NCBI RefSeq assembly: GCF_015278125.1 | Contig: NZ_JADILO010000001.1 | Span: forward strand, 248,001 to 312,000 | DNA length: 64,000 nucleotides | From: Vibrio fluminensis | GTDB taxonomy: Bacteria > Pseudomonadota > Gammaproteobacteria > Enterobacterales > Vibrionaceae | Reading direction: 5' to 3' | Program-made: the position numbers and the translations under genes | The notes under the pieces: model-generated | The model's input: the letters and a program-made list of their open reading frames with translations, nothing else | Databases searched by the model: none | What the model was told of the DNA's origin: nothing | Shown: in pieces, positions 1 to 8,651 of the stretch | How positions within the stretch are numbered: the stretch's first letter is position 1 | How the letters are laid out: each line of letters begins with the position of its first letter

Positions 1-159
1 TGCAATAAGAGATCCTCAATATGTGTTTGTCGCAAGCAATACTTAATGACCGAAATGACAAAACGAAATAGATAAACTTTGTTGTTCGCAGATCATTGGC
101 TTATAACGCAGTCAGCGGGATGTTATCGCCCATTGACAGGTAGAAGGCTCATATGTTTG

Positions 160-1032
160 TTATACCGTTGTTTCACGCTGATTTGCTTTAAATTGCTCAA
201 TAGACTCCTTAATCGTTTCACGAGACTCAAACTCTGTAATGCAAGAGTAAAGCATCCACTGATGAATTAGCTTTGGTTGAGCACGAAACGCGATAAACGA
301 GTTGATTTTTGCATACCTCTGTAAAGACTTAGATTTAGTGTATATTTTTGCTTTCAAAAATGCCCGTTCGTACGCAAGGAAATAGTAAAAACAATAGATG
401 TATGGCAGCAAACTAACAGATAGCAACATGGGGACGAGAAAATCACGAAATGTCCCGATACTGAAAAATTTAGTTGGTTCGCTATAGATGTTTAGCAACG
501 AATCAATGAGTAAGAACAGCCCCAAAATAGCGATGGTTACATCGACTACTTTTTTCACTGGTAGATGTTTCGGTTTCACGGCGAAAGCACTGCAAAAACT
601 AAGAAACGTCAATAATGACACTAAAATTAATTCCTCCACAAAACTATATGAATGAAATGCCACCAAAAATTCAACAAGCACTATTAATTTTAACTGACTA
701 TTTAAGGACTCTCGAAGAAACTCGATAGGTTCGCTAACTTTCGTTGTTTTTAATAGCTGAACGAATGCGACAAACACAAACCATAATATGGTATTTTTTA
801 ACTGACCAACATTCCAAACATCAATACGCTCAAGTAAGAAAACCACGAAGATTGTATAAACGGCTAGTGTCGCAAGCGTAATGATAATTGTCTTCTGTAG
901 CATAGATCGGGCAATACAACCTAGCGAACGTCGTACTTCTGAGTCTTTAATCATCATCAAAGCAAAGAAGACAATTATGATAGTCGCCGAGGCTAATTCT
1001 CGATTATTGAATACGTTCAAAATACTCCTCAC
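160..1032 (-). CDS. Hypothetical multi-span membrane protein
   Basis: I do not recognise this 290-residue protein. It has about six hydrophobic stretches, near residues 14-30, 45-70, 80-95, 115-150, 165-185 and 205-225. A basic, soluble C-terminal tail of about 65 residues follows, so an inner-membrane protein with a cytoplasmic tail is likely. The listed start is GTG at 1032. A TTG at 1020, preceded four bases away by GAGGAG, is an equally good start. It lies downstream of the relaxase gene on the same strand but 290 bases away, so it need not share its transcript. Confidence 0.5.
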   Translation of the reverse strand: MRSILNVFNNRELASATIIIVFFALMMIKDSEVRRSLGCIARSMLQKTIIITLATLAVYTIFVVFLLERIDVWNVGQLKNTILWFVFVAFVQLLKTTKVSEPIEFLRESLNSQLKLIVLVEFLVAFHSYSFVEELILVSLLTFLSFCSAFAVKPKHLPVKKVVDVTIAILGLFLLIDSLLNIYSEPTKFFSIGTFRDFLVPMLLSVSLLPYIYCFYYFLAYERAFLKAKIYTKSKSLQRYAKINSFIAFRAQPKLIHQWMLYSCITEFESRETIKESIEQFKANQRETTV

Positions 1033-1323
1033 TTATGAGAACAGTATAACTGTCATTAGACCTTAAATTTCTACATTTAAATGCTAATTTTTCTATCTAG
1101 TTCTTTGTTATCACAAGTTTAAATGAAATTTTCATTATAAACAGTGGGTTATATTTAAGAATCAGAACGTCAAATCCAAACTATACTGTTAATCTGCATA
1201 GTTTAATGTAAGCGGCTAACGCATAGGCTTTTAATTAAAGAAAAGGCTTGAATGAGGTGATATGAGTCACCATACGACTACGATGACTCAACGGCATCTC
1301 CTTAACGACTAGCTAAGCTTCAA

Positions 1324-2898
1324 CTATCGTTCCCTACCTCTGCTATTTCGATTTGACTGCCCCTTTTCAAACAAATCCAAATCAATATCTGCGGCAAGCA
1401 GCAACTGACGAATTTCAGCCGACACATCAAAATCAAGCTTTTCTGCGATTTGTTCTGTGAACTCTCGAACTGCTCTCGGATACTTTTTATGCTTAGCTTG
1501 CATCAGCATATAAGCATCAACTAAAATCTCTTTAATCAACTGTTTAGTTCGCTGATCTGCACCTACTAGTTGAGCTTCTTTTTCAGCTAACAATAACTCA
1601 GCTTGAGCGAGTTCACCGTTTTTTTCTAACAAACGCTCTTCATAATAAATATAGCGATTTGTGGCTTCTTGAAGTTCGAGTTGGTAATAGCTTGTCTTTC
1701 GCTCGATTTCTTCGAGTTCGTCCGCTTTTAATTTGAGATTAGCATGTAACGTATCAAGCTGACTGACCATCGCATCAAATTTATCGGATTCGTCTGCTCG
1801 TTCATCTTTTAGCTCTTGTACTTCAGCTGTTAAACTCTCCATTAGGCGAGTCTGATAGTTAAAATCTCTTTGTGATTTAGGAAGTTTTGCTTGGCGAAGC
1901 ATAGATTGATACCGTTCGGTCTTTTTTTCAGTCTCTTCAGTAAACTCTGCATCTAAACCTTTAGGGTTCAGCAATTTAGTGTTCATGAATGTTTGTACCA
2001 AACACTGCCAATAGTGACCCAAAGATCTCGATTGCGCATGACTTAACTTCCCATCTATCGGTAATAGTTCATCTTCTATCCGTTGTTTAGTAATGTACTC
2101 GTTAACTAGTAAAATTTGACGTTTTCTCAAATCATACTCACCCGTCTTGTTGTTTCTACCAGCCAAAAAGTAGTGAGTGTGCATACCCGTTGTTTCATTC
2201 GAAGACCGCTCATCGTCATGCCCTACAATTGCTTTAATCGAATGGTCAGGAAAATGCTGTTCTAAAAACTGTTTTGTCGCTGCAATATACTCTACTAGCG
2301 ATATATCATTAGAAGTAACGTTCCATTTATGCGGTATTTTGAAAATACCTTCTTGTACCACTGTGCTATTCGAGCTTGGTGGGTAGTGACATAAAATATT
2401 ATGTGATATCGCATATTTTTTAATAGTGCTCATCCGCTGCTTTAATCTAGACAGCCCAACTACCTGGATATCTTTCAAGTGAACACGAGTAATTTTATCT
2501 TTTTCATTTACTATGCTTTCTATAAACTTAGCACCTTGCTCATTACCACGCGCCCTTTCGGATTTAACTAATTTCTTAAGCTTATGCCGATATTGTCGAT
2601 GCTGTGTTTGATATTTCCTGTGATTTTTTACCTTAGCCTTAGGTGCAATTCCAAGAAGTATTTTCCATCTTTGGTCATCTGTAATATGCCTGTTTAACCT
2701 ATAAAGCTTATTATTGGTAAATAGTAAGTTATTGCCAGTGAGGTCAGGATTCCATTCAAGATTTTTGACTGATTCAGTTGTTAGAGATATTCGCAATGAA
2801 TGTTTGAGCGATTTTTCACATCCACGACGACTTTTTGAAGTAGAATTAAAATTAACATGACGATGGAATAGACGGATAACTTTTGTTTGACTAGTCAT
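1324..2898 (-). CDS. MobV/Pre-type relaxase (mobilization protein)
   Basis: This protein would nick the element's transfer origin and attach to the cut strand during conjugative mobilization. The 524 residues carry a LKHSLRI segment (31-37) and an Asn-rich EWNPDLTGNN segment (48-57), in the places of MobV motifs I and II. The metal-binding motif is GHDDE (226-230) followed by HTH (240-242), which corresponds to the HxDE...HxH of MobV relaxases. Residues from about 365 to 460 form a long charged coiled coil, as in Pre/Mob proteins. The start is ATG at 2898, six bases after a strong AGGAGG. That ribosome site sits in one arm of a 9-bp hairpin (2901-2920), suggesting translational control. It overlaps the small ORF upstream by 8 bases. 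The family call rests on motifs only; overall similarity to known relaxases looks low. Confidence 0.7.
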   Translation of the reverse strand: MTSQTKVIRLFHRHVNFNSTSKSRRGCEKSLKHSLRISLTTESVKNLEWNPDLTGNNLLFTNNKLYRLNRHITDDQRWKILLGIAPKAKVKNHRKYQTQHRQYRHKLKKLVKSERARGNEQGAKFIESIVNEKDKITRVHLKDIQVVGLSRLKQRMSTIKKYAISHNILCHYPPSSNSTVVQEGIFKIPHKWNVTSNDISLVEYIAATKQFLEQHFPDHSIKAIVGHDDERSSNETTGMHTHYFLAGRNNKTGEYDLRKRQILLVNEYITKQRIEDELLPIDGKLSHAQSRSLGHYWQCLVQTFMNTKLLNPKGLDAEFTEETEKKTERYQSMLRQAKLPKSQRDFNYQTRLMESLTAEVQELKDERADESDKFDAMVSQLDTLHANLKLKADELEEIERKTSYYQLELQEATNRYIYYEERLLEKNGELAQAELLLAEKEAQLVGADQRTKQLIKEILVDAYMLMQAKHKKYPRAVREFTEQIAEKLDFDVSAEIRQLLLAADIDLDLFEKGQSNRNSRGRER

Positions 2899-3121
2899 TC
2901 CAACCTCCTTGAGGAGGTTGAATCAAGAGAGTCGAGAGATACTTCTCTCGCCCGCGGCTTTCGTTCATCTTTTGCTTAGCAAAAGTGTGACGAAAGCGTA
3001 GCGGGTTACCCAAGCGTAACATTTCCCAATGTTGCTTGATTTCCCCCACTTCACCTTTGGCGAATGACGTCACTTTTACGATGATGCAAGGGCTACTGCC
3101 CTTGCCTTTTTCTATATTCAA
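2891..3121 (-). CDS. Small ORF overlapping oriT-like palindromes
   Basis: This 76-residue ORF begins at an ATGA overlap with the stop of the coiled-coil gene upstream and runs 8 bases into the relaxase gene. That is the geometry of translational coupling. No domain is recognisable, and the peptide is basic with a Pro/Gly-rich end (PPQGG). Almost the whole ORF is built from inverted repeats, so the DNA may be constrained as an origin of transfer rather than as a protein gene. It may simply be read through to couple translation of the relaxase. Confidence 0.35.
   Translation of the reverse strand: MNIEKGKGSSPCIIVKVTSFAKGEVGEIKQHWEMLRLGNPLRFRHTFAKQKMNESRGREKYLSTLLIQPPQGGWND
2901..3105. other. 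Candidate origin of transfer (cluster of inverted repeats)
   Basis: Five stem-loops are packed upstream of the relaxase gene. They are a 9-bp palindrome at 2901-2920, CGAGAGA/TCTCTCG at 2933-2950, a nested structure at 2951-3005, CAAGC-AACATT/AATGTT-GCTTG at 3011-3038 and GCAAGGGC/GCCCTTGC at 3086-3105. The nested structure has inner arms CTTTTGCT/AGCAAAAG, middle arms CTTTCGT/ACGAAAG and outer arms CCCGC/GCGGG. MobV relaxases act at oriT sites lying just upstream of their own gene and containing such repeats. AGTGTG in the nested loop resembles the nick region I recall for pMV158. The exact nick site is unknown. Confidence 0.45.
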
Positions 3122-3867
3122 AACAATTCCTCCTCATCAGAAGAGGAGCATAATTTACTTATATTGAACTCTTTAAGCTGTTCAAACTGATGCTGTAGCT
3201 GGCGCTTCAATTCATCGCGTTCTAAAGTTATTGCTTCATACTTACCTTGCAGTTTCGCAATATCTTCTCTCTGGGTTTGTAACTCATCTTTGATCATTAG
3301 CAACTTTGCATTTTCAATCTCGAGTTCTTCTTGCTTATGATTACGAATAAGAAATTCTTCTTGTTTAATTTTCAACTCTTGTTCAAGCTGTTTAATATGA
3401 GACACAAGGTTTTCTTTTTCTACAAAGAGAGTATTTATATATTCTTCTAACTCAATATTCACGGACTCAGCAGAGCGTTGTCGCTCATGTGCCAGTTGAA
3501 CTTGAGTCCGAATTTCATCCTGAATGTGAGATTGGGCTTCTTGCCACTTTGCAAGGCAGTTCTCTTTTATGCTATCTGCTAACACCGAATACCAAACGGG
3601 ACAATCAGAATACTCGTCCTGAACAGTAATTTCTTTCGAAAGAAGATCATAAGCAAACGATGCTATATTAAACTTCCCTTGAATAACTGAGTGGAATTGT
3701 GTTCGAGTTATGTTTTTTGAACGATTTTCTGTTAATCGAATATACGTTTGATAATAGTTGTCCCATGTATTCTTAAGCTTTGTTGGATCTTTAATTTTGA
3801 AGTGTTCGACTAACAGTTGATGAAAATCCTCGTTAGATCGGATGTTTTGATAGTTATTATTACTCAT
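3118..3867 (-). CDS. KfrA-like DNA-binding coiled-coil protein
   Basis: The 249 residues split into an N-terminal globular part (about 1-105) and a long, nearly unbroken coiled coil (about 110-235) rich in Glu, Gln, Lys and Leu. It ends in an acidic SSSDEEELF tail. This is the plan of KfrA-type plasmid proteins, which bind DNA through an N-terminal helix-turn-helix and self-associate through the coil, acting in plasmid partition or as autoregulators. The gene is the first of a tightly overlapping run with the small ORF and the relaxase. It faces the repeat- and palindrome-rich region 4130-4560, a plausible operator or centromere for it. The helix-turn-helix is inferred from family architecture rather than seen clearly. 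Confidence 0.5.
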   Translation of the reverse strand: MSNNNYQNIRSNEDFHQLLVEHFKIKDPTKLKNTWDNYYQTYIRLTENRSKNITRTQFHSVIQGKFNIASFAYDLLSKEITVQDEYSDCPVWYSVLADSIKENCLAKWQEAQSHIQDEIRTQVQLAHERQRSAESVNIELEEYINTLFVEKENLVSHIKQLEQELKIKQEEFLIRNHKQEELEIENAKLLMIKDELQTQREDIAKLQGKYEAITLERDELKRQLQHQFEQLKEFNISKLCSSSDEEELF

Positions 3868-4129
3868 TACCAGCCCTCCCTATCCTGAAAGACGACTGTA
3901 ATGTATGAAGTATCACATCTAACGGTGTTTGCCAGACAAGCAGATGGACAGACTCTTTTATATAGAGCTATTGAATACAAACTTGGAGAGTGCTTTTTTA
4001 CAAGCTGTTTATTTGAAAATAACATCTTCATTTTCCTCACTAACTGAGGCAAATAAAGCTTCGATTAAACCCATCATGGGAAAGATCCAACAACATCAAC
4101 TTAGATTTGACGCAAATCACTAATCTCTA

Positions 4130-4563
4130 CATGAAGATCAGCGTTAATTGAGTCTAATTATTATTATATTATCTTATGATGTTATTATTATTCATCTCGC
4201 ATATATATGCGCTTGCTTGATGATGTGCAGCGTGGCTAGTGTGCTATCGATAGCATCTGTTATTTTGAGCTGCTAGTTATTGTTGAGGACCATCGAGCTT
4301 CACAAGCCAATGGTTTATTTTACGCTATCACTCACAGCTTCATATGTCAACACTTGCACAGCAACAAATTGAGAGCACTACTTTGATGGACATAAATGAG
4401 CCCATCCATATAAATAAGTAAGTCAGTAAGTCAGTAAGTCAGTAAGTCAGTAAGTCAGTAAGTCTAATCTAGACCTGGTCTATCTCGAAATAACTAACTC
4501 TCTCTGACTATACTATTCTTTTATCACTGCTCACAGATGCTCTTTGATCGTAGCGCACACATA
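4130..4563. other. AT-rich gene-free region with palindromes
   Basis: No gene is supported here. After an AT-rich run (4150-4195) come two perfect 14-bp palindromes, CGCATATATATGCG at 4198-4211 and TGCTATCGATAGCA at 4242-4255. The six-octamer array follows at 4417-4464, and then TAGACC/GGTCTA with a one-base centre at 4470-4482. It lies between a KfrA-like gene and a DndB-like gene that both read leftward. A replication origin, a partition site or a KfrA operator would fit; none can be proven from sequence alone. Confidence 0.4.
4417..4464. repeat. Six exact tandem copies of AGTAAGTC
   Basis: The octamer AGTAAGTC is repeated six times without a mismatch from 4417 to 4464. It is immediately followed by a TAGACC-T-GGTCTA palindrome at 4470-4482. 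The array is intergenic, so it is not a coding repeat. Iteron-like protein-binding sites or a slippage-prone microsatellite are both possible. Confidence 0.95.
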
Positions 4564-5808
4564 TTAATCAAAGCTAATACCTGCTTTTTTACATAAGTGC
4601 TCAGCAAACTGCTTCCTAGTACTTGCTCCGCCAGTGCTTACGATATATTTCTGTTGAACAGAATTAAAATATACACAGCTACAATCTTGCCAATGATTCG
4701 CTTTACGTGTGTAATCTAGCTTTCCCAATCCCTTCGCAGCTTTGAAAATCAAATTAGTTCGCTCGGCAGATGGTAACTCTCGCGCTAAGCTGCAAATTCG
4801 ATGAAATACAAGACCTAAGCCTTGAACTAATGTCGTTACGAGTTGAAAGCCATCCCGATTCGCCGAAAAGCTATCTTCTTGCTCCTCTACCCACACAGAG
4901 AAAAACATCAACAAGTCATCACGTATCTCTGAAATATGCTTTTCAGAAAGCATCGTACCATCTTGCATTTCTCTAACACCACGAACTCGAGACTGCAGTT
5001 TATAGCCGCCTACAGCTCCTAGCACAAAGCGAGTTAACATATCGAGACTAACTACAAACTCACTTTTGTCCGTCACTCTAGAGCGCTCATCAGTCATACC
5101 TCCGTGCGCAGTAATACATGGCAGATTTCCTATTTCTCGAGCTAAATCGACAACAACATCTGTTCTCGCCAATTTCATAATTTTATTTGTACTGATAGGT
5201 TGCTGTTGACCATTGACGTCACAAAATATTTGTGAAAAGTCTCTTGCTTCCAGAGCTTTATCTATACGAAAAATAAATACAACTTGCATGCTCAAATCAG
5301 GCAACAATCTGGCTAATTCAACTCGACGCTGTAAGCGTCCATCTGAATCACTCTGTTTTTTGATAAGACTATTGTCATATCCGCCTAAGATATTACCCGA
5401 CGTAATTAATCGGTTCAGTCCATCCACAATAAAATTGTTGTCAGGTTGCACAGTGAGGCAATCATTCTGTCTTGGGTCATCTGAAAATTCACATACAACA
5501 TCAGACATACAGCCGACCAGAACTGGTGGAATAACCCCTCCTACAGTGGTGGTCCCCGTGAGGTGCTTATAATAGTAATCTTCAAATCCATTCCTTCTTG
5601 AAGCAGTTACCACTCGTTGTATTTCTCTATACATTTTCTTTAAGTGTGGCGGCACTAAATCTAAAGCACATGTTCGTAACAAATCGGCTACGGACATCAC
5701 TGTCGACATGGTGTAAACCCCATTAAAGCTGTTATGAGTGACATTACCAAAGATCTGCCTCGTAGTGACACCATAGAGTTTCTTATCTTTCGCCGTTGAT
5801 ATTTTCAT
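4564..5808 (-). CDS. DndB/DGQHR-like protein, paralogue A
   Basis: DGQHR-domain proteins include DndB, the regulator of DNA phosphorothioation, and ParB-like NTP-binding relatives. Here the signature is a degenerate VDGLNR (residues 128-133). It is followed by FCDVNGQQQPIS (195-206), matching the F(S/V)D(I/L)N...(K/R)P(V/I)S segment of DndB-like proteins. Residues from about 320 to the end are clearly homologous to the C-terminus of the divergent gene at 5925-7088. I start at the ATG at 5808 (MKISTAKDK, 414 residues). An upstream in-frame ATG at 5871 falls in a palindrome and would give an implausible basic leader. No dndACDE partner genes are nearby, so a role in DNA modification is not shown. 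The family assignment is moderate; the function is unknown. Confidence 0.6.
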   Translation of the reverse strand: MKISTAKDKKLYGVTTRQIFGNVTHNSFNGVYTMSTVMSVADLLRTCALDLVPPHLKKMYREIQRVVTASRRNGFEDYYYKHLTGTTTVGGVIPPVLVGCMSDVVCEFSDDPRQNDCLTVQPDNNFIVDGLNRLITSGNILGGYDNSLIKKQSDSDGRLQRRVELARLLPDLSMQVVFIFRIDKALEARDFSQIFCDVNGQQQPISTNKIMKLARTDVVVDLAREIGNLPCITAHGGMTDERSRVTDKSEFVVSLDMLTRFVLGAVGGYKLQSRVRGVREMQDGTMLSEKHISEIRDDLLMFFSVWVEEQEDSFSANRDGFQLVTTLVQGLGLVFHRICSLARELPSAERTNLIFKAAKGLGKLDYTRKANHWQDCSCVYFNSVQQKYIVSTGGASTRKQFAEHLCKKAGISFD

Positions 5809-5845
5809 TGTTGCGCTTCTAAAAAGTATGTTTCGATGAATAATT

Positions 5846-5890
5846 CTTGATCGGGCACTGCGCCCGATCAAGTTGTTTTTTTGTTTTTTT
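5846..5890 (+). terminator. Terminator-like hairpin in a divergent promoter region
   Basis: CTTGATCGGGC (5846-5856) and GCCCGATCAAG (5862-5872) form perfect 11-bp arms around a five-base loop. On the + strand a run of T broken only by single G bases follows immediately. This is an intrinsic terminator by shape, yet it lies between the starts of two divergent genes. It could end a leader transcript of the rightward gene (attenuation) or an antisense RNA to the leftward gene. The arms could also serve as an operator. Confidence 0.6.
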
Positions 5891-5924
5891 TTTACTATTC
5901 ATAAAAAACAAAGCGTTAGTTGAA

Positions 5925-7088
5925 ATGAACAATTTCCAAAAGATTCTTGGCATCTGTACAAGCTGTAAAACCAGTGGCATATCAAAACTTCAGGCATTTG
6001 TTAACATTGCTCAGCTTTTAGAAGTTTTACCCAAAGAACACGAGTTTTTTGATAAATTATCATCGGGTTACGGACGCTCTATAAACAGAAGCAGGCAAAA
6101 TAAAATCCAAGATTTGCTTTGTAAGCACATAAAAGAAAACCTAGTCATCGACACCCTAACGTTTTCTTTTGCTACAAAAGGAAAAGTTTCTTCGAAAGCT
6201 TTGATGAGTAACTTTCATGAAGTTGTACTTTCGCCTGAAGATCTAACATTGATCGACGGTTTTTTGTCTATAAGTGCGATATGTGAATTACTGGATCTAT
6301 CTGACCCATTCACGAAAAAAAAACAAAAGAACACGACAACCCCGCTAACAAATCATGAACAAAAAAAGCTTCTTGAAACTCAAGTACTATTTAGCTTGCT
6401 GTTCTCAGAAACGGGCGCTTTGGATATCAGCCAAATTGAATCTTTAATTACAAGTATCAATACTGTCGATAAGAGAGTTCATTCCCACACTTTATCTGCT
6501 AACTCTAGTACAGAGTCACCTCTAATCTGGGGAGCTGAAATGTTGGCAGACAAGCTCGAGCTAAAAAGACTGGGAGGCGTTTCAAATCTAAGTAAAATAA
6601 CTAAGTCTGATACATATGTGACAACGCAATTTAGTTTGATTTACATCATTCTTGCCAGTTTAGGCGGACGAGGAGTTAAGATAGGTAAAGATCTGCCAAA
6701 GCAACTACCGAATAAGGAATCAATAACACAGCATCTTTTGAGCGACATCCTTCCTCTAATTTCAGCATTCATGCAAGGATGGCTGAGCAATTTACAAAAC
6801 GATTTTTTACACAATAGAAGCGGCTTCCACAATTCACTTCAGGTTTGGCAAGCTTTGGGTATAGTGATTCACGAGTTATATCAAAAAATGATTCTAGATG
6901 AACACTGTTACTACAAAGCAGGTATGAAATTATCTCAGCTAGATTACTCAAAAAATGCACCGCACTGGGAACATTGCAGTGCATTTAAACGTGACGCTAC
7001 CAATAGTTATTGGATCAATGCCACAGGTGGCGGTAGAACTTTCAGGCTAAAACTTGCTGATTACTTTATCTCAATCATCAACCAATAA
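5925..7088 (+). CDS. DndB/DGQHR-like protein, paralogue B (degenerate)
   Basis: This 387-residue protein is a diverged paralogue of the product of 4564-5808. Both end with the pattern N-R-x-GF, then LG-x-V-x-H, then LDY followed by HW-x-x-CS (SQLDYSKNAPHWEHCS here, GKLDYTRKANHWQDCS there) and a Tyr-x5-TGG segment. The middle also aligns: LSKITKSDTYV here against RSRVTDKSEFV there, each followed by a LGG or VGG turn. The DGQHR position reads DGFLSI, so the signature residues are gone, and the protein may be a regulatory partner. The start is ATG 5925 (MNNFQK); the longer form from 5847 begins inside the terminator-like palindrome. It is divergent from paralogue A with 116 bases between starts. 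Confidence 0.55.
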   Translation: MNNFQKILGICTSCKTSGISKLQAFVNIAQLLEVLPKEHEFFDKLSSGYGRSINRSRQNKIQDLLCKHIKENLVIDTLTFSFATKGKVSSKALMSNFHEVVLSPEDLTLIDGFLSISAICELLDLSDPFTKKKQKNTTTPLTNHEQKKLLETQVLFSLLFSETGALDISQIESLITSINTVDKRVHSHTLSANSSTESPLIWGAEMLADKLELKRLGGVSNLSKITKSDTYVTTQFSLIYIILASLGGRGVKIGKDLPKQLPNKESITQHLLSDILPLISAFMQGWLSNLQNDFLHNRSGFHNSLQVWQALGIVIHELYQKMILDEHCYYKAGMKLSQLDYSKNAPHWEHCSAFKRDATNSYWINATGGGRTFRLKLADYFISIINQ

Positions 7089-7276
7089 GCTGAAAATGCC
7101 TGTCAGTAGTCACAAGCTCGCCTGATAATCAAGCGATTTCACAAAGCCGCGATAGAACGCTACAAAACTCCGACTTCAATACTTCTGGACGAGATCATGT
7201 TAGAATATGGCTACTAATATGCAATTTTTTAATTAGAAAAAGCATCATTAGCGTTAAAAACTTATAATAAAGTTAT

Positions 7277-8428
7277 TTACCATCCGTCATTTGTATAAAC
7301 TTGCCTAGATACCAAACTCCCATCATGGTGGATCTGAATTGAGTGGTCAGCTTTTGTGTCGTAGCTGTTTTGGGTTATTTGTATGGTATTGAACAACTTT
7401 CTATCTAAAGGCACTTCCGCATACGGGTTGTAGTATATATGGAGACCATCTACATGGCTTTCCCGCCACTCCGATGTGTGGCAAAAATGTACATCAGAGC
7501 CTCCAACTATATCCCCAATAAGATAACGAAGAGATATTATTTCATGCGTGTCACTTATACATTTTTCAGACTTACCAAATACATTCTTCCTTTTATTAGC
7601 TCGAAACTTCTTGAGGCTAAACTGTCTATACTTTGTTGCTCGAACCATTGCGTCGATTTTACTTTCGACAATAGCCTTTCCAAACATGCCTGTCGTTGAA
7701 AAAATTACTGCACTTATTTCTTTATAAGAGTCATTAGTAAATATACCCAAATCTAGTTTAGTGCCATTTTTTTTCTCAACATATTGCACCTTATCTTGAA
7801 CGATCTCTCCAGAATAATTTCGTCTTGGAGGGTTGATACCAAACAACACCCGATTAATCGCCATATTGTTTTGTGTAAATGATAAGTGATTATCGAATGG
7901 AGCCACTGCGATAACAAAAGGCTTATTTTTAACATGTTCAAGAGATGAATAAGGGTGTTCTTTAAGATCTTCGCCAGTGAATAGTTTCTTTTTATCTCGA
8001 ATTACACCAAGTAGTTTAATAGTTGCATCATCTAAAAACTCGCCCATTTCTTGTTGGCTCGATTCGCTCACTACGTCTCTTTCGTAATATGCCTTGTCTC
8101 TATTTTTTGCATTATTAGTCGTGACTGCTTCAACATTGATTTCTTGACCATTTTTAGATGTCAAGCAAAAGTCTGGTGACTCTTTAGAGTAATCAACTTT
8201 AAAGCCAAGTTCTTTGAATGCTTTATTTAAATACAGTTCCCACAATGAGGAGTTAAAGCTAAGTTGAAACTCGTCAATGAATTTTATCATTTCACCTTTT
8301 CGGTCTTCCATTCCCTTCGCCCACTCTGCGATTACTTCTCGTACTGGAGCGTACTTTGACTCTTTGATTAATCTAACAAAATATGGATGGAGTGCTTTTT
8401 CTTTGAATCTTGGTGTAAATAAATCCAC
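7277..8428 (-). CDS. Hypothetical protein with PD-(D/E)xK-like nuclease fold
   Basis: Residues 60-105 read as a conserved Glu helix (SLWELYLNKAF, E64), then PDF at 85-87, then a short strand ending VEAVTTN with E100. This resembles the E...PD...(D/E)xK layout of restriction-endonuclease-like proteins, but Val stands where Lys is expected, so it may be a variant or an inactive fold. The remaining 280 residues are not recognised. The start is GTG at 8428 with AAGG about ten bases upstream. It converges with paralogue B, with 188 bases between stops. Defence or DNA-processing cargo is a reasonable guess from the context and fold only. Confidence 0.45.
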   Translation of the reverse strand: MDLFTPRFKEKALHPYFVRLIKESKYAPVREVIAEWAKGMEDRKGEMIKFIDEFQLSFNSSLWELYLNKAFKELGFKVDYSKESPDFCLTSKNGQEINVEAVTTNNAKNRDKAYYERDVVSESSQQEMGEFLDDATIKLLGVIRDKKKLFTGEDLKEHPYSSLEHVKNKPFVIAVAPFDNHLSFTQNNMAINRVLFGINPPRRNYSGEIVQDKVQYVEKKNGTKLDLGIFTNDSYKEISAVIFSTTGMFGKAIVESKIDAMVRATKYRQFSLKKFRANKRKNVFGKSEKCISDTHEIISLRYLIGDIVGGSDVHFCHTSEWRESHVDGLHIYYNPYAEVPLDRKLFNTIQITQNSYDTKADHSIQIHHDGSLVSRQVYTNDGW

Positions 8429-8651
8429 TCAGTTTACCTTTATAATGAAGGCTACTTCATTCGCCCAATGCTAATTTGCCAATTCAATCGGATAGCTTTG
8501 ACTAACGAAAATTCAGATTAATAATATATAGATGAGTAAAAGGTCTACGCACAAAGGGAAAATGTGAGCTAGCTATGACAACTAACTCATTGTTAGACAA
8601 TTACTCTACAGTCTTAAGGATAAGATAAAGTATCTTGAACCTTAAATGTTG

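Noticed and set aside
3867..4123. Short frames on both strands upstream of the KfrA-like gene
   Set aside because: They overlap each other on opposite strands, and neither has a ribosome site or domain.
4417..4464. Tandem octamers considered as a CRISPR array
   Set aside because: The units are contiguous 8-mers with no spacers.
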